From positions 417,501 to 481,500 of the forward strand of contig JAUJYZ010000745.1 of NCBI GenBank assembly GCA_033675265.1: a DNA stretch of 64,000 nt. The letters are read 5' to 3'. Positions 1 through 10,813 of the stretch are shown one piece after another; the stretch's first letter is position 1; every line of letters begins with the position of its first letter. A program made the position numbers and the translations under genes. This DNA is from Actinostola sp. cb2023. Its lineage: Eukaryota; Cnidaria; Anthozoa; Actiniaria; Actinostolidae. The notes under the pieces are model-generated. The model had not been told where the DNA came from. It ran no database searches and worked only from the letters and a program-made list of their open reading frames with translations.

Positions 1-60
1 ATCGTGCCCTCATGACCGCATCGAGCATCGAGCTCCGATGCACGAATATCGTGCCTTTCA

Positions 61-492
61 AGATTTCCATCGAGCCGACATCGAGCCTTGATGTTTTGGC
101 ACGATGAAGGCTCGATGTAGGCACGATGTAGGCTCGATGTAGGCTCGATGCTGGCTCGATGTAGGCTCGATGCAAGCACAATGAAGGCTCGATGTAGGCT
201 CGATGTAGGCTCGATGCGAGCACGATACGTAGGCTCGATGTAGGCTCGATGTCTAGGCTCGATGCGAACACGATACGTAGGCTCGATGTGACGTGGGCTC
301 GATGTAGGCTCGATGCGAGCACGATACGTAGGCTCGATGTGGGCTCGATGTAGATGCAGGCTCGATGCGAGCACGATACGTAGGCTCGATGTAGGCTCGA
401 TGCGAGCACGATACGTAGGCTCGATGCGAGGAGAATGCGAGCATGATACATGTCTAGCGGTTGTTGACTCGATGCGAGCACGATACATGTCT
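61..492. repeat. degenerate CTCGATG-type tandem array
   Basis: The stretch is built from 9-13 bp units such as GGCTCGATGTA, mixed with GCACGATACGTA and GCGAGCACGATA variants. ORFs on both strands through it are low-complexity translations and not genes. The array resumes at about 930-1375 after a unique-looking spacer. Confidence 0.85.
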
Positions 493-930
493 AGCGGTTG
501 TGATGATGATGATAATCTTTATGTTAAATACGGTGTCTCTTCAAAATCCGTGCTCATCCAGAGACCGTATATAATAATATTAAAGTTCTAAACTCGATGC
601 GAGCACGATACACACTTAGCAGCGGCCATTTATGGCTTCCTGCACGCGTTGGGCTTCCTGTGACAAAAGTTTCAATTCCCTGGGATTCCTGTGGTATAGT
701 TATCAAGATGGCCACCGTGCCTGCGTACTCGACGGGAAATTGTTTTGGTCTTTGTTGTCTTTCATTTTTTTATAATCGTTCGTTCAGAAGGCAAGTTTGA
801 AAACTACCTGTTTACTTTTGCATTGTTCTAATCTTTCCGATTCGCCGGTAAAATACCGTTCCAGATGAGGATTCGACTGCAAAACACATTTGTTTATTGA
901 ATAAACAACAGAAAGCTTTGATTTAATGGT
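493..930. other. spacer between two related arrays, no gene seen
   Basis: Mostly AT-rich unique-looking sequence with isolated single CTCGATGCGAGCACGATA units near 470-490 and 595-612. No exon, promoter or RNA gene could be supported. Confidence 0.5.
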
Positions 931-1375
931 TATGCTCGATATGAAGGCCCGATGCTCGGTCTGGCAGGCTCGATGCTCGGCACGGTTGGCTGGAATTAAA
1001 AAATGACATGAACGAGGCACGATCAAGGCTCGATGAATGCTCGATCTGAAGGCTCGATGCAATGCTCGATGTAGGCGAAAAGTAGGCTCGATGTGAGCAC
1101 GATCAAGGCTCGATGTAGGCTCGATCTGAAGGCTCGATCTGAAGGCTCGATCTGAAGGCTCGATCTGAAGGCTCGATCTGAAGGCTCGATGCAATGCTCG
1201 ATGTAAGCACGATCTAGGCTCGATGTAGGCTCGATGTAGGCTCGATGTAGGCACGATCAAGGCTCGATCTAATTTGAAACATGCACGGTCTGTGCACGAT
1301 GATCGGAGCGTGCCTCGATGCTCGATAATGGTGCACGTTTGATGCACGGTCTCGATGCTCGATGTAGTTGCAAAT
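930..1375. repeat. second CTCGATG-type array with 13-bp subrepeat
   Basis: Same monomer family as the array at 61-492. A homogeneous block near 1110-1190 repeats a 13-bp GGCTCGATCTGAA unit about five to six times in tandem. The long minus-strand ORF through it is a low-complexity translation. Confidence 0.8.
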
Positions 1376-1515
1376 TTTATGCAAAGCTGGTGGTCACCAA
1401 CACCGTGCGCGTCTAAACAATAGGTTTTTGCACACATTGGCACCTAGGGCAGACTTTGTCCTCTTTATGTTCCATACTCTCCTGTTCTGTGGCCTTGGCT
1501 TGGGCTCTGGCTAGA

Positions 1516-1810
1516 AGAACAGGCCGTGCGAATCCACTTCAACATGATAACACAGTAAGACTAACAGGTCGGTATCGTCTCCAACTAGTACACTAGCTTT
1601 AGTTTTCATCCTGACATTTTTCCGATTTCTGATATAATTTTTATGAGTTCACTGATCTTAATGTGATTTATTATTATTAAAAATATCGTTTTTTATATTT
1701 TTTGTTTTTATTGTTAAGCGCTTTAGAATATTACATATTTTGCGCTATATAAATAAAGTTTATTTATTTATTCATTTATTATGTTGAAGTGGATTCGCAC
1801 GGCCTGTTCT
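1516..1810. repeat. fold-back element with 29-bp arms around an AT-rich core
   Basis: AACAGGCCGTGCGAATCCAC at about 1518 reappears inverted at 1780-1809. The core (about 1714-1778) has a GCGCTTTAGA..GCGCTATATAAATAAA tail resembling the sequence near 44385-44450, so a short dispersed repeat may sit inside the arms. No coding potential. Confidence 0.55.
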
Positions 1811-1820
1811 CAACAAAATC

Positions 1821-2098
1821 GTGCAACTTGTCGCGCAACATTGTTGCGTTGCAAGTTGCAGAGCAATGTTTCTCGTATTACCATCGTTCGTGCAACTTGT
1901 CGCGCAACACACTCCGTGTTGTAGGTTGCAAAATTTTGTTGCGCAAAGTAGAAGCTCTTTCTACTTCATGCAACAAAGTTTTGCAACCTGCAACTCAGAA
2001 AATTTAATTTGTTGCGCGACAAGTTGCGCGAACGATGGTAATACGAGAAACATTGCTCTGCAACTTGCAACGCAACAATGTTGCGCGAAAAGTTGCAT
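1821..2098. mobile_element. MITE-like inverted repeat rich in GTTGCGCAAC motifs
   Basis: The left arm from GTGCAACTTGTCGCGCAAC is matched by an inverted right arm ending in GTTGCGCGAAAAGTTGCA. Each arm is about 85-90 bp, including an inverted copy of CTCTGCAACTTGCAACGCAA. The interior is AT-rich with further GCAAC motifs. This is a non-autonomous fold-back element; a related GCAACATT-rich element lies at 41513-42010. Short ORFs here are shadows. Confidence 0.7.
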
Positions 2099-2159
2099 AC
2101 GTTTGTTGCTCGTATTACCGCACCTGTTTTTGCACACACTTTATGCTTTGCATCAGCTT

Positions 2160-2710
2160 TAAAAATGATTGAAACAGATTCCATGCAGATTCCTTCAACA
2201 AGCAGAAATCTTTGATCGACCAGCGGGTATAACTAGAAAGGAATACATCTTTGTGGCAGGAGAGAAAGCACTTCTCTCTTTGTACAGTGATGATTCAGAG
2301 GAGAGGCTAATTGCAGACTCTCTACGATACACCCGTTTTTGCCAAAAGGTAGCCAAGTGATCGTAATTTGTTCAACCTGAAAGCCATCCACCCACATCAG
2401 CTACTGCTACATACCTGCACATTCTACGTGTGTACTACCAGATCCAGGAATGGAAAGAGGTTGCGAACAGCTACAGCCTTTTGACTGGGGATGAAACTTA
2501 GCGGATGGGAAGCCACTTCCTATCCTAACTGAATTACCACAAGCCCATAGCGCACTATACTAATTGAGATGATCAGATGGCTGCAAGTCAGATCAGGTAG
2601 CACTTGCACTTGTACATGCAAAAAGTACTACCTGGATTGCTCGGCTGCATGCATGTGGTACATGCAAAGGCCAAAGTTATTCTAACTCCAGCACGCGAGA
2701 CCTAGCTTGG
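2160..2710 (+). pseudogene. decayed transposon-type protein fragment with Cys-rich tail
   Basis: A frame from about 2169 reads KALLSLYSDD...LRYTRFCQKVAK and stops at 2358-2360. The sequence then continues in shifted frames through HPPTSATATYLHILRVYYQIQEWK (split here as HPPTSATATYLHIL and RVYYQIQEWK) to a Cys cluster STCTCTCKKYYLDCSAAC at about 2599-2650. From memory, this order (LY-type segment, PPTSAAA segment, then CxC-K-xxLxCSxxC) recurs in repeat-encoded proteins of cnidarians and other invertebrates. Stops and frame changes show that it is dead. The exact transposon class is not assigned. Confidence 0.5.
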
Positions 2711-2863
2711 TTTGAATGAGTCTGACTAACAATATGTTTTAGTTCTATTAAGCTTTAAATCTTAATTCTGCTTGGTATAATATTTTATCCTATGGTCATT
2801 ATCATAATTATTATGTGACTTTATTATTACTTAAGTTATAAATATAACCTTAATGCAACCAAT

Positions 2864-3033
2864 TAGAGTCGTTTTCGTATGAGTGGGAAGTAGTTACGGT
2901 ACGGTTCGTGCCGTGCAGTGACAGTATCGCGCCATCAACGTGCAGTGTGATTGGTTGAATACAATGTGTTCGATTCTGTACCGTTAGCGTAACTCCATAC
3001 CGTAGGTTTCCCACTCATACGAAAACGACTCTA
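2864..3033. mobile_element. MITE with perfect 26-bp terminal inverted repeats
   Basis: TAGAGTCGTTTTCGTATGAG (2864 on) and its exact inverse, ending at 3033, form 26-bp perfect ends including TA, which fits a TA target duplication. The interior carries CGGTACGG and CGTGCCGTG motifs. Diverged relatives occur near 30275, 49164, 5235-5335 and 44107. Confidence 0.8.
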
Positions 3034-3552
3034 TTATCATTATTGTATTTCAATAGTTGATTAATATTAGTCATTAGTGTTAAACAGTCTTAGAATATAC
3101 TAATTTGGCTATACAACGCAACGAATAACCAAGAAACAATCAAACATAAAGCAGGAAATCGATTTTTTGATTGAAAATTCTATTTTCTACATATTGGGAT
3201 CCCTGTGGTAAGGGTCATGGCCTAGGGACATTTCCCCTGCATTTCAAGTACTTTTGTGTTAATAAAGTAACTTCAACCACAACAGAAATAACATTGAAGA
3301 TCTTGGAAATTAAAAATCTAAGAAAAAAGTCGGATAAATGTATTTGTTTAAATATAATTCATTTTGCTCGACGCGGGATCCCTGTGGTGAAATCACGAAA
3401 TCTTTATATTAATCCTAATTTTCGGCATGTTCCACCGAAGGGATTTTTGAGGACTTTTAGTATGTTGTTTAGGTAACCCATCTTGGTTGAATAGCGATGA
3501 GAAACTTTCTGTTGCAATTTGTTCCAACCTAAACCGTAGAATGACTGGACTA

Positions 3553-3635
3553 GTTGGTTGGTTGGTTGGTTGGTTGGTTGGTTGGAAAAAAGCGTCGAAC
3601 AGCCGAAGAGAGGCAGGCCGCCATCGTCCTCGAGT
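3553..3635. repeat. short (TTGG)n cassette with conserved 50-bp 3' module
   Basis: About eight TTGG units are followed by AAAAAAGCGTCGAACAGCCG and continue to CCTCGAGT at 3635. Exactly the same about 50-bp module follows the much longer TTGG/ATGG array and ends at 7067, after which the two flanks differ. The array and module therefore behave as one dispersed unit. Confidence 0.75.
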
Positions 3636-3708
3636 ATCCGTGCACGAAACCCCAGCGGCTGGATACTGAACCTAGTTTTAATTTCATGTGGGGCGTAGTA
3701 TATAGTAA

Positions 3709-3867
3709 TACAGTTGAACCTCCGGTTGCGACCACTCTCGTAAGCGACCACCTCTCCTAAGCGACTACAAAAGGTTCCAATAAGTCAAATCACTATAGTT
3801 AGACCCTCTCGTGAGCGACCACAAAGCTTGACATTTTGGGTGGTCGCTTACGGGAGGTTCGAGTGTA
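3709..3867. mobile_element. MITE with CAGTTGAACCTC ends
   Basis: TACAGTTGAACCTCC at the left and GGAGGTTCGAGTGTA at the right form imperfect terminal inverted repeats flanked by TA. Internal GTAAGCGACCAC motifs are inverted between halves. The end sequence resembles pogo/Tigger-type TIRs as I recall them, and related ends occur at 31336-31499 and 34468-35038. Confidence 0.65.
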
Positions 3868-5230
3868 TACTGAAACATAAACATTGGGAGATGTAATTCA
3901 ATTACTGATTAATTAATTGAATTAATCAATTGAATCGAACTTCAGTGAATATCGTCACATGCAAAGAAATTAAATAGCTAAAAGCCCGATTTATTCCTAT
4001 CGAAGTTACCTAGAAAGATACTTGGGCGATTCAATGGCGTTTTTCTCCCTGAATCAATATTTACAGCCGGAGATGATCGCTTGAAAATCAATGAAAACAC
4101 ACTTCCAAACTTGAACTGCTCTTCGTCAGGTCAGACAGAAATCGACTGCGCAGAGATAAACACCAGTACCGTCGTTCACAAGCACGCCTAAAGTCTTCTG
4201 CAAACACTGATTTACGCTGTTCCATTGACAGGCTAGAACTTGTGTAGTTTACAAAGAACAGATAATCTCTTTAAGAACCAATGGGATACAGATTTGAAGA
4301 GCTTTGGTTACACAGTCATGATGACCAAGATATGCCATTACGAGTTGCATGCCAGTTCGTCTATATGATAACGTAACCATAGTCAACTGCGACTCTCAAA
4401 ACAGATAACTTTAGAGTACTTTAGAGTAAGCCACTTTATCTCTGGCTCTGAACGGAAAAAGTCATTGGAAAGCAATGGATGTATTCGACAAACTGAAAGG
4501 GTTCATTAATTGATGAACTGCAAGCTCCTAGCTCATAGTGTAACTTAAAACTGACGATGCTATCCATTTTCAACGGTTTTGGTTGACCGGCTCAACAACG
4601 AACTTAACAGAGGTAAGTACAACTTTGTTTTGAACTTGTCAAAAGCGTATTTTATGTATTGTTATTCTGTAAACATTCTCAGAAATGCTACTATTATAGG
4701 CTTCGGAATTATTTAGTTTAGGTTAATTATCTTTTATACTAAAATGTAAAGAGTACACATAACCGAATTCTTACGGCGCCAACTGAGGTCAGATCTTGCT
4801 GCAGTTTAATTTGCATATAATTTTAGAACTCGTATTCTATAATTGTACAAAACATTTGACTGAAATAACTAGTTTAACTTTTGGGACTGGCACGGTAAAT
4901 ATGAAGTAATGAAGGTTTGCCTTTTCAAAATTGCCCGGGAAAACCATATTTATATGAGCTAAATTTATGTCCCACTTTCAAATCATAACACATTGAACGT
5001 GCAGATCTGACTGCCTAAATTATTACAGTCTGTTTTTATTTATTTATTTATTTGTTTAATTAATTATTTATTTGTTTAAACTTTTACATAGCGTTTGAAC
5101 TTGACTCTGTTTGAAAACGATATCGATCCCGGCCTAAAAAAGTATTTTGATTATAATATGATACCAGATCAGACCAGACGGATAGTTCCGGAGTCAGTTT
5201 ATGGGTATCAAAGGCAGTTTCCTGGCTTTT
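3868..5230. other. gene-poor AT-rich stretch
   Basis: No conserved exon was recognised on either strand. A good donor-like AG-GTAAGTAC at 4611-4620 follows a modestly GC-balanced stretch (4040-4610), so an untranslated first exon on the plus strand is possible but unsupported. Confidence 0.35.
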
Positions 5231-5270
5231 AACGTACGGCACGGAAAAGCTTCGGTACGGAAGTACCATT

Positions 5271-5332
5271 CGTGCCGTGACCGTGCCGTGACCTTGCCGT
5301 GACCGTGCCGTGACCGTGCCGTGACCGTGTTT
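5271..5332. repeat. 11-bp minisatellite CGTGCCGTGAC
   Basis: Five to six tandem copies of CGTGCCGTGAC, one with a T variant, lie next to ACGGCACGG/CGGTACGG motifs at 5234-5262. These motifs also form the core of the 2864-3033 MITE family, so the array may derive from one. Confidence 0.75.
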
Positions 5333-5524
5333 TTTTCACAGAGATACGAAATATTTATATTTGTGCTTTACTATTATGATCTAAAATGATATTTTAGTGA
5401 ATTAAAATATGTGCCACATTTGTTATTCTGAATTGCAATATAAACTAAGCCGTTATCAGACTAATAATATAGATGCAAAAATTACTCGATTTTGATTGGC
5501 TGAGAGCTTTGCTATTTATTCTAA

Positions 5525-5576
5525 ACACTGTGCAAAAAAGTGTAACACAGTGCAAAAGAGTGTAACACAGTGCAAA
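5525..5576. repeat. 20-bp tandem repeat ACACAGTGCAAAARAGTGTA
   Basis: Two and a half copies of ACAGTGCAAAAAAGTGTAAC lie between inverted TTTTGATTGGCT motifs (about 5488-5503 and 5595-5608). No coding signal. Confidence 0.6.
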
Positions 5577-6020
5577 TTACAAACAAAATTTCGCTTTTGA
5601 TTGGCTAATAAACAATAGAAAATAATTTTAGCCAATCACATTGCAGTGGTTTCCATGGCAACAGAAAATTCACAGAAATTCAAAAATTTCAAGATGGCGG
5701 ATCTTTGCCGAAAAAGGGGTGAAAAACGCTACCAAAATCACTGAAAAATCAATTTTATGCAGTACAAAAGACAGAAAGAATGGAAAGAAGGACTCGCTGC
5801 CTGTTATTCTGGAGTTAACAAGCACCAAAAACAACATTTTCACCATTTTATAGACTCGACATGAAAGTTGACGGGGGAGCCTTCTCTAGAAAGAAAAACT
5901 GAAAACTACATGTACGTACGTGATAAATGAAGAACTTTGTTGGATCTTGTAAGTAAAAGGTACTACAAACTTCTACAAATTATTGAGTATACTATATGTT
6001 TTTTTTGGGCATATAGTTTA

Positions 6021-6167
6021 ACGATAAATAAGATGACAAGAAGTTGCGTAAACATTTTTTACTTGATATTTCGATCAAAATCCTTTGTAACTGATGATGA
6101 TCGATGGATTTCGATCGAAATATCAAGTAAAAATGTTTACGCAACTTCTCGTCATCTTATTTATCGT
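6021..6167. repeat. hairpin element, about 50-bp arms
   Basis: ACGATAAATAAGATGACAAG and onward to TTGATATTTCGATC is matched inverted by GATCGAAATATCAAGTAAAAA to TTATTTATCGT, leaving a loop of about 35 bases. The plus-strand ORF from 5937 crosses both arms and is therefore unlikely to be a real protein. Confidence 0.75.
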
Positions 6168-6357
6168 AGATACTACTATGCAATTGATATTATTCTATTT
6201 TTAACCGGCTTGTTGCCTTTGCAACCATGCAGGCTCCTGGAATTCTTTCCTTCCATTGCGCATTTTTGTTTTCACTTCAAACTGCATTCATTACGTTGTT
6301 TTAGAGAACATCTAGTTCATTTAACCTCAGTCGTTCGTTTTCTTGTCATTTGTTCAG

Positions 6358-7067
6358 TTATTGCTTGGTTGCTTGGTTGCTTGGTTGCTTGATTGCTTGG
6401 TTGGATGGTTGGTTGGTTAGTTGGATGGATCGTTGGTTGGATGGATGGATGGATGGATGGTTGGTTGGTTGGTAGGTTAGTTGGATGATTGGTTGGTTGG
6501 TTGGATGGAAGGATGGATGGATGGATGGATGGATGGATGGATGGATGGATGGATGGATGGATGGATGGATGGATGGATGGATGGATGGATGGATGGATGG
6601 ATGGATGGATGGATGGATGGATGGATGGATGGATGGATGGATGGATGGATGGATGGATGGATGGATGGATGGATGGTTGGATGGGTTGGTTGGTTGGTTG
6701 GTTGGTTGGTTGGTTGGTTGGTTGGTTGGTTGGTTGGTTGGTTGGTTGGTTGGTTGGTTGGTTGGTTGGTTGGTTGGTTGGTTGGTTGGTTGGTTGGTTG
6801 GTTGGTTGGTTGGATGGATGGATGGATGGATGGTTGGTTGGTTGGTTGGTTGGTTGGTTGGTTGGTTGGTTGGTTGGTTGGTTGTTTGGTTGGTTGGTTG
6901 GTTGGTTGGTTGGTTGGTTGGTTGGTTGGTTGGTTGGTTGGTTGGTTGGTTGGTTGGTTGGTTGGGTGGTTGGTTGGTTGGTTGGTTGGTTGGTTGGTTG
7001 GTTGGTTGGTTGGTTGGAAAAAAGCGTCGAACAGCCGAAGAGAGGCAGGCCGCCATCGTCCTCGAGT
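6358..7067. repeat. long compound TTGG/ATGG microsatellite with 3' module
   Basis: About 660 bp of TTGC, TTGG and ATGG tetranucleotides, interrupted by pure ATGG blocks (6500-6675 and about 6812-6832). It ends in the AAAAAAGCGTCGAACAGCCG...CTCGAGT module shared with 3586-3635. Several 200-300 aa ORFs of WMDG/WLVG or NQPT/IHPS repeats are frame translations of the microsatellite. Confidence 0.95.
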
Positions 7068-8190
7068 GAAGAAAACCGAATTTTAAACCGGCAATTCTGG
7101 TCGATTGCGAAGGAATCTTGATCATCAATCGTAGGTGCAGTACTGTTCGAGACTTTTGAAGAAGAAAACTCACGTAGAACGACTTGTCAACCCGGTGAGC
7201 TTCCAACTTTATTTCTGTGTTGGGCTTCCTGTGTCTTATTTGATCGGCCGTTGGAAAATAATATGCCCGTGAATTCACTTCTGGAATTCAGTCGTTCATA
7301 TATTCAAGTTCTAAAATTGCTTTCTAAATAAAGATTAGTATCTACTTGAGTCCTGTAGGTCATTTATTTAGAAAATATGATTTCTTTGTTATTTATGACC
7401 TATATAATAGGATGGGTATTGGAAGGCTACAAATCGAGAAAAAAAGATTTTTGTTTTCAAAATAAAACGTTCGGCATATGCAAATTAGCTGGAAATTTTA
7501 AGATCCATTCGTGAAAAGAAGATTGACTCGTAAAAGGTATAGTTAAAATACCTACATTGGTCTTATTTTCAGTCCGACAACTTACATGCATGCTTGCTGA
7601 TTATCGAAGTTTAAATTTTGAAAATCCACAAAAAATCGCAAGTCTATTTCGGCAATTTCAAAATGGCGGACGACAGCGTGAAGTGGCTTATTGACTTACT
7701 TTATTTATCTATCTTTGGAGGAAATATACAATGGATTTACAAACAGTATTGAACTCAGTACCCGTGTGGTAGAACACGCTCCGGTCGATCCGCCAAGAAA
7801 AAAAAATTGCTGATAGCGCATTTCACTCATTGTCTCAATGCGCTTTACAACCGATGGAGGACTTTTTTCGGGCTGCATATGAAGGCGCCTACCACGGCAG
7901 CCGATGGCCCTAAAAGTCATTTTAAAATCTTGAGGATCGTTATTGATGTTAGTGTGTTATGCCTCGTGATAACAACCTTGAAGAAAGGCTGTTGAAATTG
8001 GGAAGACAATCCCCTTATGAAGATTTTTCAACTGGATCTTTAATGTCCCGTAGACAGGTTAGATTAGGATCGGGAGAGAACCTCTTGATAAAAACCCCTT
8101 GCGAAAACCTAGCGCCCTTAGAGTATTGGAATAATACACCATGCGGAAAACTTCTTTTTTAGAATTTTGCGAGTGTGTACGTATACCTAT
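7068..8190. other. intergenic, no supported gene
   Basis: AT-rich with short ORFs of 60-70 codons only. The 8000-8060 segment (CAACTGGATCTTT) has a diverged copy near 8845, part of the duplication described for 8200-9080. Confidence 0.4.
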
Positions 8191-8199
8191 AATTCTTTA

Positions 8200-9080
8200 A
8201 AAGGCTACTTCCTCACTGTTGCAAATACTGAAGATGTTAATATATTCAAGTATATGAGAACAATATGTCGAAGCAGTCCTTGAGATCAATTATTGGTACT
8301 GATATGGTATCCCGGCCATATACCGAATTTCCACGCTAATCGATAAAAAAAAATATCGATAATATCGATAAAGTCATTTTTACTGATTTCATCCCGGAAA
8401 CTGTAATCGAATTCATCGATAAATAATCGTCATAATAAATCCTTTATTACTCGGGTTCTAATAATCGGAAATTATGCAAAATCGACTACTCAGCAACCCA
8501 AGTGTCCTTTGAAAATATCGATTATTTTATCGATTATTTAATCTAAATTTTCACGATTATCATCTTTTTATTATGACGTCATCATTGCGTCAGAAATTCA
8601 CGAGTAGTTTGAAATATGACACTACCGATCTAAATACTCTGGAAATGTATTTCATTTCATGGTGAAAGACAAATATCACCAACTTTTGAGAAAAACAGAG
8701 TTTCACCATTCCGATTTTAGGGCATTTGCGCCCGCCGTGTACGGCAGTCGAGCACTACAAATCTTTAGGAGTTATATCTAGTGTGTAATGCTCCAATTTG
8801 AAGTATCTGTTGACCTCGGTAAGCAATCCCCGACTGAAAAGTTCAACTGGATCTTTCGATAGAAATCGATGGTAATCGATGAAAATCGATAAGGATCTCG
8901 ATAGAAATCGATGATAATCGATGAAAATCGATACTCACACAATTTTACGTTATCATATACCTTTCATCGCTACTTCCTCATGTTGCAAATACTGATTGAT
9001 TGTTAATATTATTATCGATATGAGATCGATTATATCGATTATCCTTGAGATCAATTATTGGTACTGCCGGGATGGTATGT
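8200..9080. repeat. ATCGAT-rich tracts between two diverged direct copies
   Basis: CTACTTCCTCACTGTTGCAA to ATTATTGGTACTG at 8205-8300 recurs, diverged, at 8970-9068. Between the copies are clusters of ATCGATAA, TATCGATA and GAAATCGATG motifs (8336-8550 and 8860-9050), far above chance density. The duplicated copy at 9000-9050 itself contains ATCGAT inserts. No coding frame is visible. Confidence 0.6.
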
Positions 9081-9280
9081 ATGCCATTATGACCGGCCAG
9101 TTTGCACAAGCTAGATTGTATGTAATTTATTTTTGTCACGATCGCCACTTTTGTCGCGCTCGTGCAGCATGCAACTTTAAATCTCGCGCGTAAACTAAAC
9201 TAGCCGCGATTGCAGTACGAGTTAGACGCGATTTGTCTCAGCGAAATCGACGAAGAGGTCTCGAAGAAGATAGAATCTAG

Positions 9281-9505
9281 TCATCGAACCCAGCGGCGAT
9301 TTTTCATATAGTTTGGCCGCCGGTGCGACCACAATTCAAATGCCTGGAGTTTCTTCTGTCCATCATTGTAGATAAGGAGACCGCCCAAGGGTGGTATTCG
9401 GAGAAGTTCAGCTGTATATTTTTGTTTTCTCGGTCGGTGGTGTGTTGTTGACCTTGGACTTGAGCAATTTACCTCAACATCGCTGTCTCTAGTGTTTCCG
9501 GACAC
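9281..9505 (-). CDS. uncharacterised small ORF, doubtful
   Basis: A 74-codon minus-strand ORF with balanced composition (RKQKYTAELL and IPPLGGLLIYNDGQKKLQAF are its most protein-like parts). It lies in sequence less AT-rich than its surroundings. I recognise no family, and no splice context or paralogue in the window supports it. It could be a transposon fragment or a chance ORF. Confidence 0.2.
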   Translation of the reverse strand: MSGNTRDSDVEVNCSSPRSTTHHRPRKQKYTAELLRIPPLGGLLIYNDGQKKLQAFELWSHRRPNYMKNRRWVR

Positions 9506-9559
9506 GGCGACGCTCAGTCTGCAAGTTTAATAGTCCTTTTTGAGTTCATTATCAAAACT

Positions 9560-10800
9560 AAATGGCAGATTCCCTAGTCGGCCCGAGAAACCATTTAAAT
9601 GTAGCATTGCATGGAAGGGCTTCTTGGTAAAAGCTTCAATTTGATTGGCACATTAATAATAGCATTCTTAATTGATTAAACGCACTAAATATTGATCTCA
9701 GTGCGTTTTACAACTGAGTGAAAAGAAAAAAAATATATACAAAAAGATAAAAATAAAAATAAAATGGATAAAAGAAATGAATAAATCATGAGTAATATTC
9801 TCTAAATAGTAATGTCTTTAAGATCACGAACAAAATAATGCTTTCTAAGAACATAGAGACTATCAAGATTTTATTTATTCGCATTTATTTTGCCACCTAA
9901 ATTAATGTTTTAGTGTATAGTTTTCTAAAGAGACCGTGTGCGAGCCATCATGCCTTGCGCACACGAAGTTCGAAATTTTGAAAGAGATTTTCAGATAGAA
10001 GAAAATTTGAACCATCCTTGAACAAAAGACCAATACTGTGTTATATAAGCAATAAATATTAGTATTATTATTATTATTATTGTTATAATTATTATATTTA
10101 AGGTCTATATAATATATAGTTTTAGCAGGTGCGTGGCAAATATACAACACCAAAACATTGTGTTTGAATTGTATTTATGCATAAATTGATTGTATTCAGA
10201 GTGCCGTGAAAAAATAGTGATAAATGAGGCATTCTAAGTCGAGTTGGTTCTGAAGTATGTTGTTTTGACCAAAAACCATTTCAATGTTGATTTGCTTGTT
10301 TCGCTCAAGTTTCGGTCATCATTGTTCATAATATTTTTCTTTTGTTTTCTTTGATTGCCTGTTGCGTTTCTTTGTCTGGTTTTCAGCTGCTTTTAACAGC
10401 GCTCGTTAAACGTATTTCTTTCATTTGCTCGGAGAGTTTTGTTTGTGCAGCGAAGTTTAGTATTCTTCACTATAGTGTCGCGGCATGACATTTGTTGATT
10501 CGATGAAATGTCGGTTTGGATCTATATATTTACAATTTATTTTCAAATGTTCTAAGAAATTACTTAATAAACTCTTAATTATTCGTCATTAGAACGTATA
10601 ATTAATGACGTTAATTCGGTAAAATTCTCGGTTAATTATAGTACAATAATTTATGAATGCGAGCGTGACCTGAAAACACATACGGCATGCTTTATTTTAC
10701 GTGGGTTTACAAATTCAGTAAACCATGCAGTATAACAATACTGGTTTCCAATTTGGCCAACAATTAATATAACAATGATTTCACAAGGACGCCGGAAACT
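9560..10800. other. AT-rich intergenic DNA
   Basis: Contains an A-rich tract (9721-9790) and a short ATT/ATA-repeat stretch at 10055-10120. No exon or RNA gene recognised. Confidence 0.45.
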
Positions 10801-10813
10801 ACATAAATAATAA

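Noticed and set aside
784..1443. 219-codon minus ORF with repeated HRA/SSL/IEP residues
   Set aside because: It runs through the CTCGATG array and is low complexity without domains.
6358..7278. ORFs of 194-306 codons on both strands
   Set aside because: Every residue pattern ([16 protein letters not shown]) is the translation of TTGG/ATGG tetranucleotides; three frames are open at once.
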